DNA of 64,000 nt from Sphaerulina vaccinii (GCA_022570795.1 JAKUDP010000013.1:124001-188000); one strand, 5' to 3'; numbered from the stretch's first letter, positions 19,185 to 29,630 are shown. Numbers and translations: made by a program. The notes: a model not told the origin generated them from the sequence alone.

Positions 19185-21206
19185 GTTGTGTGTAGGTGAA
19201 AATAAGCTGCGCAATCAAAAACTTGAACCAACGCTGTGGTACTCTTATAACGAGAAAGTGCAGCTGTGATGATCCCAGTGCCAGGTTCCTAGGCACACTA
19301 CGATGCAGAGTATAGCTTCTTCGCCAAATAATAATGCTTGCGAGGTGCTAGTGGTGGTTATAGGACTTACGGAAAATGTTGTTTTAACCAACTATCCGAG
19401 CAACTCATCGCTGGAAATTCTGGCGAGCTCGACACGCACTCATGTCATCGTCAGCCTTCGCGCCTCGGTGACCAATGATTGTTGCTGATCTTGCCCGAAG
19501 GCACGACGTTCGAGCAGATTGCCGGCCAGCTCTGGCAAGGTGTTGCAGTAGCGCAGATGGCGTGCTAACCCCGCTGTATACCATCTTCGAAGTTAAAGCC
19601 ATGTGACCTGATCAAAGATGGAGATGTTTCTTGGACTGGGCAAATGTCATGCCTACTGCCGCCTCTGAGAAGCGCATGAACAGATCTGAACGACCGCAAG
19701 AATGGTACAGACTGCATGTCCTGCGTTCAGTACCCATCAGGACTGTATAGTCGAGAGGACCAACACCTCGGCCAAAGCTTCTCGTCTCTTTCATGCTTCC
19801 AGGAACATAGTTGTATACAAGGTTTCCGACCGTCCGTTGGTGGACTTCATTCGTCGGGATGTCGCTGGGTGACTGCGTGGGTGTGTTTGTACGGTTTCGA
19901 GGTCCCCGTGGCCACTCTCTTTGGCACGCTGCGGTGCTGCGTTTGGACAACCGATCGATGCTTTGGTGGGATGTTGACGCTGCCGTTCCGTCGCAGGAGA
20001 ATGGCTTGCTTCTTGCAAAGATGGAGGTGCATGTGTTCTCGTGCCCGGACATTCAGGAGGAACCGAAAAGTCGAATCGAGCAGCCAAGACTCGCGACCTT
20101 GAGCGTCAAAAGAGGAGGCATGGAAGGGCAGCAGCAACGGAGTATTGCGGCGCGATCAGGACCGTGAGACACAAACGCTGGCATCTCGGAGCAAATCACG
20201 ACGGCAGCGTAGATGGTCGACCGAGTGTTGTCGAGCAGCTGTACATTCTCCCACCACCGAACCCCAAGACTCGTGGTCGACGAAACCAAAGCCTCAGTGG
20301 TGCCAGTGCGATGTATACGAGGAGGCAATCAGCTGATGAAGGCGCTGAACGCAATGTGATAATGGTGATGGCGGAGTCGCGATAGTCCTTGTGTTGACAA
20401 TGCCTGCCTTCCTCGTCGCGTCCAAATGTACCGCAAGAGTTCACTCGAGCCGTACAACCTCGTCGGTGATGAAGTCGAGATATCCTTCTCCAACCGCCAG
20501 CCACGAAGGCCAACGAACTGATGAAAGAGTGTCTGAAGACAGGTGGCCAGCAAAAATTCCCCCGACCTGGCCCCCGAAGGAGACAGGATTCAGTTGTGGT
20601 CCGCGCTGTGCAATGCAGCCACGTCTGAATGGTTCTAGCATTCGTGAGCGCCAGAAACCCCAAGAAGGTAAGTATGCCAAAGGAAGAGAAAGGAAAACGT
20701 GTAGCTTCGAAAAGAGAGCTCTTCTTATAGTCCAGCAGACGGAAAGCGCGCTAGTGGGAACAGCCGCGTCCGAAAGCGAACTTGCCAGCCTCGCCGCTGT
20801 CTCACTTCCTTCGCAGAGTGCAGGAGCGAATTCACTCACCGCACAATCCACGCTTACACCCTACACCTGCAAACACCTTGCTGTATCATTCCAATTCATC
20901 CGCCCTGCGCAATACATCACTGGAGTGACAAGGCGCTGAGCCTCACTGTGCTGAACACAAGCTCTCGCTCAATGCAACTCTCCAGAACCATGCGAGCTGG
21001 CTCACGAACTATCATGCAAGCACTACCATTGTCTCTGAGATAATATATATCAACACATGTAACACTATATCTCCTGGCTAATCGAAGTCCCTCATACTTC
21101 CCAGCTCCCACGACGTAGACGTCCTTCCGTCATTCCTTACAGTATGGCAAGACAGTTCCCTGACGCATCCGATGTAACCTCCACGCAATCTACATGTACC
21201 TACGCC
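19185..21206. other. gene-poor region, no supported gene
   Basis: Long overlapping frames occur on both strands (19.7-20.9 kb), but none has a recognisable domain, signal peptide or convincing splice structure. I treat them as chance frames. The left end holds the promoter of the fusion gene. Confidence 0.4.
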
Positions 21207-21468
21207 TTAAGAGGTCGCCTGGCCATGGATTCCCAGACACGTCAGCAAGATCCTTCTTATGCTATCGAACTTCCTAGAAAGTACATACACAGCACACACT
21301 GGCACCGCTATTGACCTGTTCCAGGCTACAGCTCGCATAGCAGCCACCATAGACTGAATTTTGGCCTCGGTTGATGCGTTTCTCGCCGACTTCGTAGCAA
21401 GTGCCGCAGATTCGCGTGGCGTATGTTGCTGCAAAGAACAGTGTTGGAATGAGGATTGTGAGCTTCAT
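21207..21468 (-). CDS. small secreted cysteine-rich protein (63 aa)
   Basis: ATG 21468 opens a peptide with a clear signal sequence (MKLTILIPTLFFAATYA) and then a short mature part. Exon 1 is 21468-21289. A 70-nt intron (21288-21219, GTATGT...GCTGAC...CAG) is followed by a 12-nt last exon (21218-21207, Ala-Thr-Ser-stop). The mature peptide is about 46 residues with six cysteines in the spacing C-x2-C-x16-C-x3-C...CC, starting RICGTCYEVG. Small size, secretion and paired cysteines are features of apoplastic effectors or antimicrobial peptides; the function is unknown. A degraded relative lies 0.7 kb upstream on the same strand. The intron model is my reading; without splicing the frame stops about 15 bases further on. 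Confidence 0.65.
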
Positions 21469-22174
21469 GATGGAGTCTTGGTGGTGTGATTACTGAAGAG
21501 CGGAAGTTGAGAGTGATGAATGCTAGTGCTTCCGAGTCTTCTTGTGTGTTCGAGACTGGAGGTGATATTGGTGATGCTCTTGCTACTGGCGTGTCTTAGT
21601 ATCTATATATTTACTTCCCACCTTTGGTCAGTAGATGCACCAAGCACGCTGCGGAAGTCTTCTATGTCACAAATATGATATGGGCATCTCTCAGCGAGAT
21701 CGGAGAATCACAATCAGCACTGTTCTCAGCTCAGCCTGTAAGCAAGACTCCGAGCCACTGCACTGGAGGTCGGGGAGTTTACTTGACCACCGCTCCGCAC
21801 TACGAACATTCTTACTGCATACGACGAAGCAGTGCGATATGTCCTGAGCTTGCTTGGCAAGATATGGCTATGTTATCGGGTTTGCTTTCGGCGAAATTCG
21901 ACTACCAAAAACGCCGAGACTATCACAAATGGGCAGTCGTCTGCGAGGAGAGCTCGTCAACTGCGAGAACGACTTCACTCATCTCCTCTCGCTTATAGTC
22001 CGTATAATCTCACAGCAAGACGCCAACTTAGCACTGCGACATTAAAGACCATCCCCGTGCTGCCCACGATCGCTCGTATTCTCGTTCCAACGCCTCAAAT
22101 GGCCGTATTCTACCCCCAAAAATCAAGTTACCACTGTCTTATTCACTACTCCCTTTGCTGAGGAAAGTACTTAC
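21469..22174. other. intergenic between the two Cys-rich copies
   Basis: No coding signal supported. It should contain the promoter of the intact secreted-peptide gene. Confidence 0.35.
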
Positions 22175-22351
22175 ATAATAGACAGTAGCGCCTTTGTTAA
22201 CATGTGCCTGACTGCAACTCGCATCGCAGCCGCGGTTTCCAAAACTTCCCTGCTCGATTCTCTTCGGGCCCACCGCATAGCATGTTCCGCAGATTTGTCT
22301 GGCGTATGCTGCTGCGAATAGGGCTGAGATGAGACGTGTGATGAGCTTCGT
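22175..22351 (-). pseudogene. decayed paralogue of the Cys-rich secreted protein
   Basis: The minus-strand translation aligns with the neighbouring 63-aa secreted protein along its whole first exon: the leader (KL...ISALFAAAYA), then QICGTCYAVGPKRI, GGC/RGC, ASCS and VN.GA. It differs at decisive positions. The ATG of the sister gene corresponds to ACG (22351-22349), and the final Cys-Cys pair is replaced by Tyr-Tyr, leaving four cysteines. A GTAAGT donor is kept at the same place (22174-22169). The frame is open upstream to 22456 with another ATG, but that version would have no leader at its N-terminus. I read it as a pseudogene or a diverging copy. Confidence 0.6.
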
Positions 22352-24209
22352 GGTGGACGAGAGCTTGCTTGGAGAGATGTTGAAGAAGGTGGTGGTGGAA
22401 GGCTCGAGTGGTGGTATGTATGTATTGATGGGTCGTTTGTGGACAGTTATGATCAATAGATTCCATCTCCTTCCGCGAGGTGTTTGGACCTATGTACCTA
22501 CTTCGTCGTACAGCGACCACAGATGTGAGAGGATCCTGTCAGGATGGATGGCACGATCTTCGCACTCGACGAGCCATCTCACACAATGGAGAGTCGCTGG
22601 CCGACACTTGATATGCACTCCACATCACAAGCATATTCCCCACGATAAAGCAGATTGATAGGCGCCGCTTCCACGTCCAGGTCTCCAGGTGGCTAGGCGA
22701 AACACATGGCTTTCTCATCGGGTGATATTTCGGCGACTCGACTGCTTGGCTCATTTCTTGATCACACCACTCCGACTATGATTGGGGTTCTAAACGACCT
22801 GAAATCGTAAGATACCACGCCTAAGCATTGAAGCTCACAAGTTGCCATAGAGATGCCACTTTGAAATGCATGGATCCATTGAGGTCTTACATACATGTGT
22901 GCGGTACCCGTGCGAAGACGCGCTCTGACTGTGGTTGGCAGGATGTGATGGAATCTACTCCGGCAGCATGCACTCCTGGTGGTAGCCGAGAGAAGTCCAG
23001 CCCGTATGCTATGCCAATCGACATAGACCATGTCGCTTGCCTGCTACAGTACATGCAGCCATGCACGAAGCATTCCCTGCTCGGTCGAGGCACTCTCATT
23101 GCACGAGGTTGTTCCAGTCTGACGGTTACGAAGCTGAGCCGCGGCTATGCTGTAGCACAGCAGTGGTTCTGTTATCGAAGCATCGTCCGAGAGCAGAGGG
23201 CTCTTCCACTTCTTTTACTTCGCTGAGGAGTCTGCAATCTGATGCTTACAGAGTCTCGTATGTGTCTGATGGCAGGGCAGTGGCCACCGCCTGTTCAAGT
23301 ATCTCTGGCACGCTGATACGCGACTCTGCTCATATCGCTGATATCGAGAGCTTCCACGCTCGCATATTAATGTGATCCGCTCGACTCGCTCTGCAATCCA
23401 GACAAGAGTTGGGCGCGAAGTCGTCACGTAACATGGTGGCTTTGAAGTCGGATCGGTTGCGTGGGCTGACGAACTGATGTAGGCGACGAACAAGACTGTC
23501 GAACGTGTCGATGCAAGGAATCCAGGAAGAAACTAGACTTCTCGGCTTCTTCGGCAAGCCGCTTCCGATCGTGGCTGATGCAACTGGATCTAAGACAGCA
23601 TTGCAACTGCAACCTCGTTACATCAGAGTACAGCAAGAGCCAGAAGTATGATACTACGATACCACAGTAGGTAGCAGCAGTCTCCACTCTCATCGTACTG
23701 AAGCTATCAATAGTGCCTTATACACTTCAAGCGAAGAAGAATCCACTTCCGCCAAGCCTGGCTATGCAGTAGCGCTGCCCCAAATAGCTCAAGTCGGACG
23801 ACTCCCTTGTAATCTTCACGATGACCTTCTGACCGACTTCCGAATATCAGCGACAGACAATACTTTTCAAGTAAAGGTAAGAGCAGCCAAGCAATGCCAC
23901 TTCCGCCGCCCGTATGTTCCACAGCACTTGCATTGAGCTGAATCACGAGCCTTCTTCAGCCTCGTATTTGGGAAGCAGCTCATACCGGGATGGACTGAGT
24001 ATACCTGCCACCTCAGAGTGAACCTTCCACGAGCGTACAGTAAGGTATATATAAGGTCAGACTCTTCTCTTCTATCTTCTCTTGTTCATCAACATCTACA
24101 TTCGACATTCCTCATCCTTCATCATACGAGCCAGTTCCAGTTCCAGTTCCAGTTCCAGTTCATCAACATCCACAAGCTCTCCAAAAGCACCATACTACCA
24201 ACAGCAACC
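22352..24209. other. gene-poor region; cerato-platanin promoter at right end
   Basis: No recognisable gene. The right end carries a TATA-like 'tatatataag' at about 24044-24053 in a pyrimidine-rich leader, about 155 bp before the cerato-platanin start. Confidence 0.4.
24131..24160 (+). repeat. perfect CCAGTT microsatellite, five copies
   Basis: Five exact hexamers in the probable 5' leader of the cerato-platanin gene. Confidence 0.95.
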
Positions 24210-24728
24210 ATGAAGTTCATTATCGGAGCTGCGTCCCTCTTCTTCGCATCAGCCCTTGCTACATCAATCAGCTACGACGAAGGCTACGACAACGCCAGCC
24301 GCGAACTCACTTACGTAGCCTGCAGCGATGGTGCAACAGGCATGATCACCAAAGGCTACAAAGTACAAGGAGATGTTCCAGGTTTTCCAAACATCGGAGG
24401 TAGTTGGGAGATCGGTGGATGGGGTTCTCCTCAGGTAAGTCTATCACGCTTCAGATGCACGCACTTGAACTCGGATGCTCGCAAGCTCGCATGCTGACAC
24501 TCGCTGCAGTGCGGAGCTTGTTACACAGTGACATACGAAGGCAAATCGATCAATGTCGTCGGTCTTGATATTGCCAAGGACGGACTCAACTTGTCGAAGC
24601 AGTCGCTTGATACTCTGACTGGTGGGAGAGCGTATGAGGTTGGAAGGATTGATGCTACTGTCACGAGGGTGGACTCTGGTGTTTGTGGATTGAGGGCTTC
24701 GAAGAGGGAGATTACTTTCATGGGTTGA
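24210..24728 (+). CDS. cerato-platanin family secreted protein
   Basis: Two exons, 24210-24434 and 24510-24728 (intron 24435-24509, GTAAGT...CTGACAC...CAG), give 147 aa. Residues 1-18 form a signal peptide ending ALA. The mature protein starts with the family pattern (SISYDEGYDN), has ACSDG, GFPNIGG and the CGACY motif right after the intron, and ends with a conserved Cys in GVCGL. All four cysteines that make the two disulphides are present. Cerato-platanins are small secreted beta-barrel proteins of filamentous fungi, expansin-like in fold, that bind chitin oligomers and can act as phytotoxic elicitors. Size and layout are normal, with nothing broken. The next gene toward the left edge is the Cys-rich secreted pair, so this is a local run of secreted-protein genes. 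Confidence 0.95.
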
Positions 24729-24962
24729 AGGCCTGCCTCTTCTCACACAACATCTTGACGGCACCTTTGGACCTGGACACCTGCATCAGCGAACGACCTA
24801 CGACTTACCTGACGACTGGGACAACTGTACGATAGCATGAAGAGAATGATAATGTAATCTGTCTTGAGATCATTGATTGCTCATCTACCTCATTGTGTCT
24901 TGATCTGCTCACGCCATGTCCCGATGGCTGACTGATTGACATGCAAGACACATCACCACTGA

Positions 24963-26474
24963 TCAATGTACGACACGCCCCTCGTTGTCCACCAGGTCCG
25001 GCATCTCATCGTCACTGTCCACAGCCTGTGTTCTTGAGTTGACAATGGCAAGGTATTCTTCGTACGAAAGTACATGTCGTCGTTGCGCTTGCAGTGGAGC
25101 TCGAATAGCCATACGTGATGCTTCCTGATCCGGTAGCGTCCGTGGAGTAGTCCGGGTTTCTGCATGAACTGGCAAGCCTGGAATCCAATCATTAAACACA
25201 GTCCCCTCAAGCATTGCCGCTGGCCCGATAGGAATTCTACTCGCGTCTGCGTTCCTTGCCTGGTGTGCCTCGTCCAGTATTTGTCTGTCTTGTTCGAGGA
25301 GGCGAGAAATGGAGTTGGCGGCGTTGATGTATTGAGATTGTATCCCTGCAGGAGATGCTTCCTGCTCCGGTGGCGTTTGTGGAATTACAGCTTCAGTTGG
25401 CAAACTTGACGTAAGAGTTGGATCAATGCCATTGAGTACTGTGGGCTCGGTGTCATTGTCCGTATTGAGTGCATCCGCGTTCCTAGTCCGTGCCCATGTG
25501 TCTAGTGCACTAAGACGACCTGTGCGGCGCTGGTGCGCAGGCGATAATATATTGTAGTCTTCCGGTTGGAGAATAGGAGGGAGAGCTGTCGTGGGTGCTG
25601 GTGGAGGAATATCGTCGGCGGTGTTTGTGTATGGATTATTCTCATGGATAAAAGTGGTATTGATTGGGAGTCCTGCTATTGCGTTTCGGCGCGGCAACTG
25701 TTCTGATTGTTCTGGTGTAGCACTTCGCCGCTCGTATTGGTACCTCGTTGTAGCAGATGTGCTATTTGCTGCATCACACTCATAGTATCTTATACAGATT
25801 CCGTGGTATGGCGATCCTGGTAGTGTGGAGAGGAGGTTTGATAGTTCGGAGTGGATTTCTGGCCATCTGCTGAGTTCTTCTTTCTTTAATTCTACCATGA
25901 GGATCATTATGCGGTCGAGATCTTCGTCTGAAGTGTAGAGTAGATCTGATGCTTTGCCGCAGATGTATAGTCCTCGACGTCCACAGACGGATAGCCCGTT
26001 TGTGATGAAGATGCGAAAGATCTTGTGATTGACTATAGAGCAGGTGGGTTTCCATTGTAATAGTCGCCTGTTGTCGGGATCTTTCTCGTAGACATCTTCC
26101 ACGCATGTCATCTCTGGAGCGACGGAGAAGTGCTTTGGAACGAGAGGGTGGTCGTCGTAGTGATCTCGTGGAAGATGACTGTGAAAGCGCGGAGGCTCTG
26201 GGTGGGAGGAAGGGCGGAATGGATTGGCGCCATAGAAAGCTCCCGGACGACTGGCAGCCGTTTCCCTGTTACTTGCAGCTGACGCTCGCTCACGCCGTCT
26301 TGCTCTGATGGTTCCACGTTCGAGTGGAACGGTCGAAGATGGGTTTGGGGGCGCGGTGATGTTGAAATTCTCGTGGGCAATGAACCGTAAAGGTGCGGCA
26401 GGCGATGCAACAACGCTTCTGCGTCGTTGGCCCGCCTGATGACTCTGCACCGGCGAAGGATCCGCACTCGGCAT
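24963..26474 (-). CDS. hypothetical protein, 503 aa
   Basis: One open frame from ATG 26474. The first ~120 residues are Pro/Ser/Arg-rich and disordered. Residues about 120-245 look folded, with a hydrophobic pattern around KIFRIFITNGLSVCGRRG and a helical stretch near MILMVELKKEEL. The C-terminal half is again low-complexity (Pro/Thr/Ala) with an acidic end (DSDDEMPDLVD). No known domain is recognised. Its 5' end overlaps another minus-strand frame rich in hydrophobic residues (26865-26290), which may be a separate gene or a missed 5' exon. The central block looks like a small conserved core inside disordered flanks, a common layout in fungal lineage-specific proteins. Confidence 0.6.
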   Translation of the reverse strand: MPSADPSPVQSHQAGQRRRSVVASPAAPLRFIAHENFNITAPPNPSSTVPLERGTIRARRRERASAASNRETAASRPGAFYGANPFRPSSHPEPPRFHSHLPRDHYDDHPLVPKHFSVAPEMTCVEDVYEKDPDNRRLLQWKPTCSIVNHKIFRIFITNGLSVCGRRGLYICGKASDLLYTSDEDLDRIMILMVELKKEELSRWPEIHSELSNLLSTLPGSPYHGICIRYYECDAANSTSATTRYQYERRSATPEQSEQLPRRNAIAGLPINTTFIHENNPYTNTADDIPPPAPTTALPPILQPEDYNILSPAHQRRTGRLSALDTWARTRNADALNTDNDTEPTVLNGIDPTLTSSLPTEAVIPQTPPEQEASPAGIQSQYINAANSISRLLEQDRQILDEAHQARNADASRIPIGPAAMLEGTVFNDWIPGLPVHAETRTTPRTLPDQEASRMAIRAPLQAQRRHVLSYEEYLAIVNSRTQAVDSDDEMPDLVDNEGRVVH

Positions 26475-26865
26475 CGCGTGTGAGAGCAGAGCTGTCCTTC
26501 ACGAGATGGACCATATAACCGAGCAGCACGGCGCGATGAGGCCACGCTATCCAACTGCCAACAATAGCTGACTCCACGCCAGCCCAACCAAGAGCTCCCG
26601 CCTCAGCCCAAGCAAAGATCCTGAAGGTGACGATCCACCCAAGGATCCTGAAGATGGCGATGAGGGAGATAAGTATAGCTGTTCCCGTTGCCAGATCCAG
26701 GTAGTTCTCAGGAATGAGGATGTGGCGGCTCTTTGGACGACAGAAGACCGTGCAGATGATGTCCGTAACGTGGTATATGGTAGTTCTTCTTTTTACTGTT
26801 TCAGGTTTTACGCGATGCCACAATGCCGAGTGCCTCAACAGGATATCAGGACGCGGTGGATCCAT
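26290..26865 (-). CDS. possible small membrane protein or 5' exon (uncertain)
   Basis: A 191-codon frame from ATG 26865 contains two or three hydrophobic segments: around LDLATGTAILISLIAIFRILGW (23 residues, cited by position about residues 55-77), WIVTFRIFAWAEAGALGWAG, and VGSWIAWPHRAVLLGYMV. Membrane-like stretches of this length rarely arise by chance, but the last third overlaps the start of the 503-aa gene in another frame. It could be the 5' exon of that gene through an intron I could not place, or an independent gene ending early. Confidence 0.3.
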   Translation of the reverse strand: MDPPRPDILLRHSALWHRVKPETVKRRTTIYHVTDIICTVFCRPKSRHILIPENYLDLATGTAILISLIAIFRILGWIVTFRIFAWAEAGALGWAGVESAIVGSWIAWPHRAVLLGYMVHLVKDSSALTRDAECGSFAGAESSGGPTTQKRCCIACRTFTVHCPREFQHHRAPKPIFDRSTRTWNHQSKTA

Positions 26866-27201
26866 GTATAAACCTTCAAGTCGCGGGCTATGGTAGACTT
26901 CTTCCTCGTTCGGGTATCGCGCGTATCGAAGGTCTCGAGCTCATGGAGTCGCCGTGCACTTCAGAAGATAGCGCGCAGGTTGAGCCATCCAGAGGTGTGA
27001 TCGAAGCCAGCTGTCTCTTGCGCTCATTTTGCAAGGTCCTTTCGCGGCTAGCCTGGGGCATCAGTACCAAAGATGTCGAGTATCGTGATCGAACTCTCAG
27101 TCAAGCCAGTATAACTGGATCGTGACACATCAGATCCAGGAAAATCGGCTTGCAGCCTCTCGAAGTTACAATCCAGCGACTCAGGACACACAGAATTGGG
27201 C

Positions 27202-28002
27202 CTACGCATTCTTCCTAGCCTGCGCATCAAGCTCTCGTAGCTTCTCCACAAGTCGTTCTCTCAGATATGGACTCAGTCCCAAGATTCCCTCGTTCGTGAC
27301 AACACGATAGGTATTCCCAGCCTGATATCTTCCAGTGCCGTCAACGAAGTTACCCTCAGAGTCCAGTTCCAGACTTCCAAGGATATCTTCAGGATACGCA
27401 ACTCGTCCAAAGTCAGGCGGATACCTCTGGTCACTGACATGAATATAGCCTCCTCTGCCGGCACCACCCATACCGCCTTGCGCGCTGGCTCCGGCGTTCG
27501 CGCCGCCGCCGCCGCCGTACTCTTTTGTCTTCGTCTTTCGACGCGTTCGTTGTTGGGAGGGGTGATTTCCTGGGAAGAACATCCCACCACTGCCTAGAGC
27601 GCTACCGGCTGAGGACGCAAACATGGCGGCTTGAGCTTGCACGTCTGGGTCGTTGATGGCGTTGTCTTTGATAACCCAATGGAGGATTTGTAGGAAGTCG
27701 GGATTCTCTTTGAGTGATGCGGGAGTTGGCGGGACTTGGGTTGTGGTGCCAATGGCCAGAGATGCGGTCGAAGGCTCATCTGGGAGGTATGAGAGGAGCT
27801 TTTGTTGTGGCGAGTTGGGTGTATCGTGAACGTACTGCGGGAGTTAGTTCATGTCACATATGAAAGAGGACTTAGCTCTGGGCATTATTGTATCGCCTAC
27901 AATGTGTTGGTTGTTTGGTAGTGTCGACAGAGCTCTCCTCAGTGTCAATGGACTTGTCCTCGCGATGAGGCGAAGGCCTTGGAATGAGAGAACAGATGCC
28001 AT
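27202..28002 (-). CDS. conserved fungal protein with mitochondrial targeting leader (244 aa)
   Basis: Exon 1 is 28002-27901 (34 codons), the intron is 27900-27835 (66 nt, GTAGGC...ACTAAC...CAG) and exon 2 is 27834-27202. Phase is zero at the junction. The first 30 residues are Ser/Arg/Leu-rich without acids (MASVLSFQGLRLIARTS, then LTLRRALSTL), a typical mitochondrial presequence. A helical segment follows (ENPDFLQILHWVIKD), then a Gly/Ala-rich loop (GGGGGANAGASAQGG) and a conserved-looking C-terminal half (YPPDFGRVAYPEDILGSLEL, VVTNEGILGLSPYLRERL). I do not recognise a named family. It is divergent from the first His-rich membrane protein gene, with 454 bp between starts. Confidence 0.78.
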
Positions 28003-28456
28003 TGCCGGTGTTTATGGTATGGTGTTGAGAAAGAGAAAGAGAAACATGATAGCCAATGGATTTATTCTGACTATCCTTGACGTCGACGAGATCGAGCTTG
28101 AACAGGGATCGGACTGAGTTCCGTAGAGGTCCGTCGTTCCTTCCTTGCCACTTCACTTCTTCTCCTCTTTCTCCCTCTCATGTCCATCAGCATGGCATCA
28201 AATGAGCACCAGAAGCATCGCAAGGTGAAGTCGCCCGAATGGATGGTCGACTCTCAACGCGTAATAACGACGACTGCCACGCATCTGGCACAATACAAAT
28301 ATGCAAACATGAAGGATTCAGGAATACGGTGATATTACATCCACTTCACCGGAGGATGGGGGATGATCTATCTTGGCGAGAGACTGATCAACTGCTGCCT
28401 TGGAGTTCCTTCTTCTCACAATTCTCTTCACTGACAGCAAGACAACACGCGCAAAC
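28003..28456. other. shared upstream region of divergent genes
   Basis: Separates the mitochondrial protein (minus) from the His-rich protein (plus). I see no other gene in it. Confidence 0.4.
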
Positions 28457-28900
28457 ATGCACGACGGAGGCGGAGGCAGCCACGGCGGCGACATGGGTTC
28501 ACACGCCCATACAGGCACTGGACACTCTCACGCGGCCTTCCATACTGAACCGCACACGCATGTGCATCATCACGACCATAGCCACAATCACCATGTACAC
28601 GACCATTCTCACAAGCACAACCATCGTCACGACGATCCGGAGCAAGGACACGAAGAGCCGCCACCATATGCTGCATATGTCGGCACTTATGGCACTATGG
28701 CACAAGCTCGACATTTTCCTGAGCCATCGTCAAGCTGCTCGTGTTCATATTGCAGGAAACTACAATCGACTGTCCTTCATGCGGCGCCACTAGTCCTCTT
28801 CTGCTCGATGATTGCAATCATGATCTTCTGCTTCTATCAGTGGACCGTGTATCGACATGATGAATTCTGTCGACAGTACCCGCCTTTCCGCCAGTGCTAG
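28457..28900 (+). CDS. histidine-rich single-pass membrane protein, copy 1 (147 aa)
   Basis: ATG 28457 is chosen because it aligns with the start of the downstream paralogue. The N-terminal ~65 residues are extremely His/Gly/Asp-rich, with repeated HSH, HTH and HDHSH units, so they probably bind metals such as zinc or copper. Next are an acidic-Pro segment (EQGHEEPPPYAAYVGTYGTM), a CSCSYC cysteine cluster, and one hydrophobic span (about residues 110-133, LVLFCSMIAIMIFCFYQW) before a short Cys-containing tail. There is no signal peptide. This composition resembles the loops of zinc transporters, but there is only one membrane segment. The function is unknown. Confidence 0.68.
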   Translation: MHDGGGGSHGGDMGSHAHTGTGHSHAAFHTEPHTHVHHHDHSHNHHVHDHSHKHNHRHDDPEQGHEEPPPYAAYVGTYGTMAQARHFPEPSSSCSCSYCRKLQSTVLHAAPLVLFCSMIAIMIFCFYQWTVYRHDEFCRQYPPFRQC

Positions 28901-29201
28901 GACGAGCGGCTACAAGGTGGCATTCTGCGGAGACTGGCGATGTACAGAATATGACCGGATGTGCAAATGACGCCCTTCACTGACATATGACACTGTGAGA
29001 GGTGGTAGCATCGCGGCCGCGATACTTCGGATACCCACGTTGTTACCTGGCCTGCTATTCTGGTAACAAACTTGGCAAACTCTGATGCCCATAATTTGAT
29101 CACTCGAAATTGCACAATTCTGCATCTCGGCGACCTTCTACAGTACACCAGCGACCAACGACCATCCAGATCAACCATAGTCCACAAATTGTACACTATA
29201 A
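28901..29201. other. intergenic between tandem copies
   Basis: Nothing recognised. It should hold the promoter of copy 2, with 'ctataaatg' directly at the second start. Confidence 0.4.
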
Positions 29202-29630
29202 ATGCACGAACCCGGCGGCCACCGCGCTGATATGGGCTCACATTCGCACGAAGGATCCGGGCACTCCCACTCAGACACGTATGCGAGTCCTCCTCGTAAC
29301 TCTAGCTCCGACGACGATTACCAGGACGATTCTCACAAGCATCACCATCACGATGACCTAGAGCAAGGGCGTGGAAATCCTCACCAAGATCCGTCACCAT
29401 ACATCGCTACTTATGGCACCATGACACCGACACCAGAGCGTGCCCGTTGTCCACCACCAAGATGCGACTTTCCATACTCGTGCAACAATAGCGAGATAGT
29501 GTCGCCTGTGAAAGTAGCAGCTCGGGTAGCAGCACGGTTCATGTTCTACTTTCTGATACTGGTCATCATGTTGCTCGCTGTCAGGCACGTCAATGCCAAA
29601 CGGCATGAACGACATTGGGCGAACAGGTAA
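29202..29630 (+). CDS. histidine-rich single-pass membrane protein, copy 2 (142 aa)
   Basis: A tandem paralogue of the gene at 28457. It shares the start (MHEPGGHRADMGSHSHEGSG versus MHDGGGGSHGGDMGSHAHTG), the SHKHHHHDDLEQG block, the YIATYGTM box, and one membrane span near the end (FMFYFLILVIMLLAVRHV) followed by a basic tail (AKRHERHWANR). The His content is lower than in copy 1 and a Ser/Asp-rich insert sits between the His clusters. The cysteine clusters differ (RCPPPRC, then C). Orientation and the 301-bp spacing point to a local duplication. The basic cytosolic-type tail suggests the His-rich N-terminus faces the other side of the membrane (inference). Confidence 0.68.
   Translation: MHEPGGHRADMGSHSHEGSGHSHSDTYASPPRNSSSDDDYQDDSHKHHHHDDLEQGRGNPHQDPSPYIATYGTMTPTPERARCPPPRCDFPYSCNNSEIVSPVKVAARVAARFMFYFLILVIMLLAVRHVNAKRHERHWANR

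Noticed and set aside
19700..20940. Several long overlapping frames on both strands
   Set aside because: No domain, signal peptide, splice structure or codon pattern; opposite-strand frames overlap heavily, as expected by chance in GC-rich DNA.
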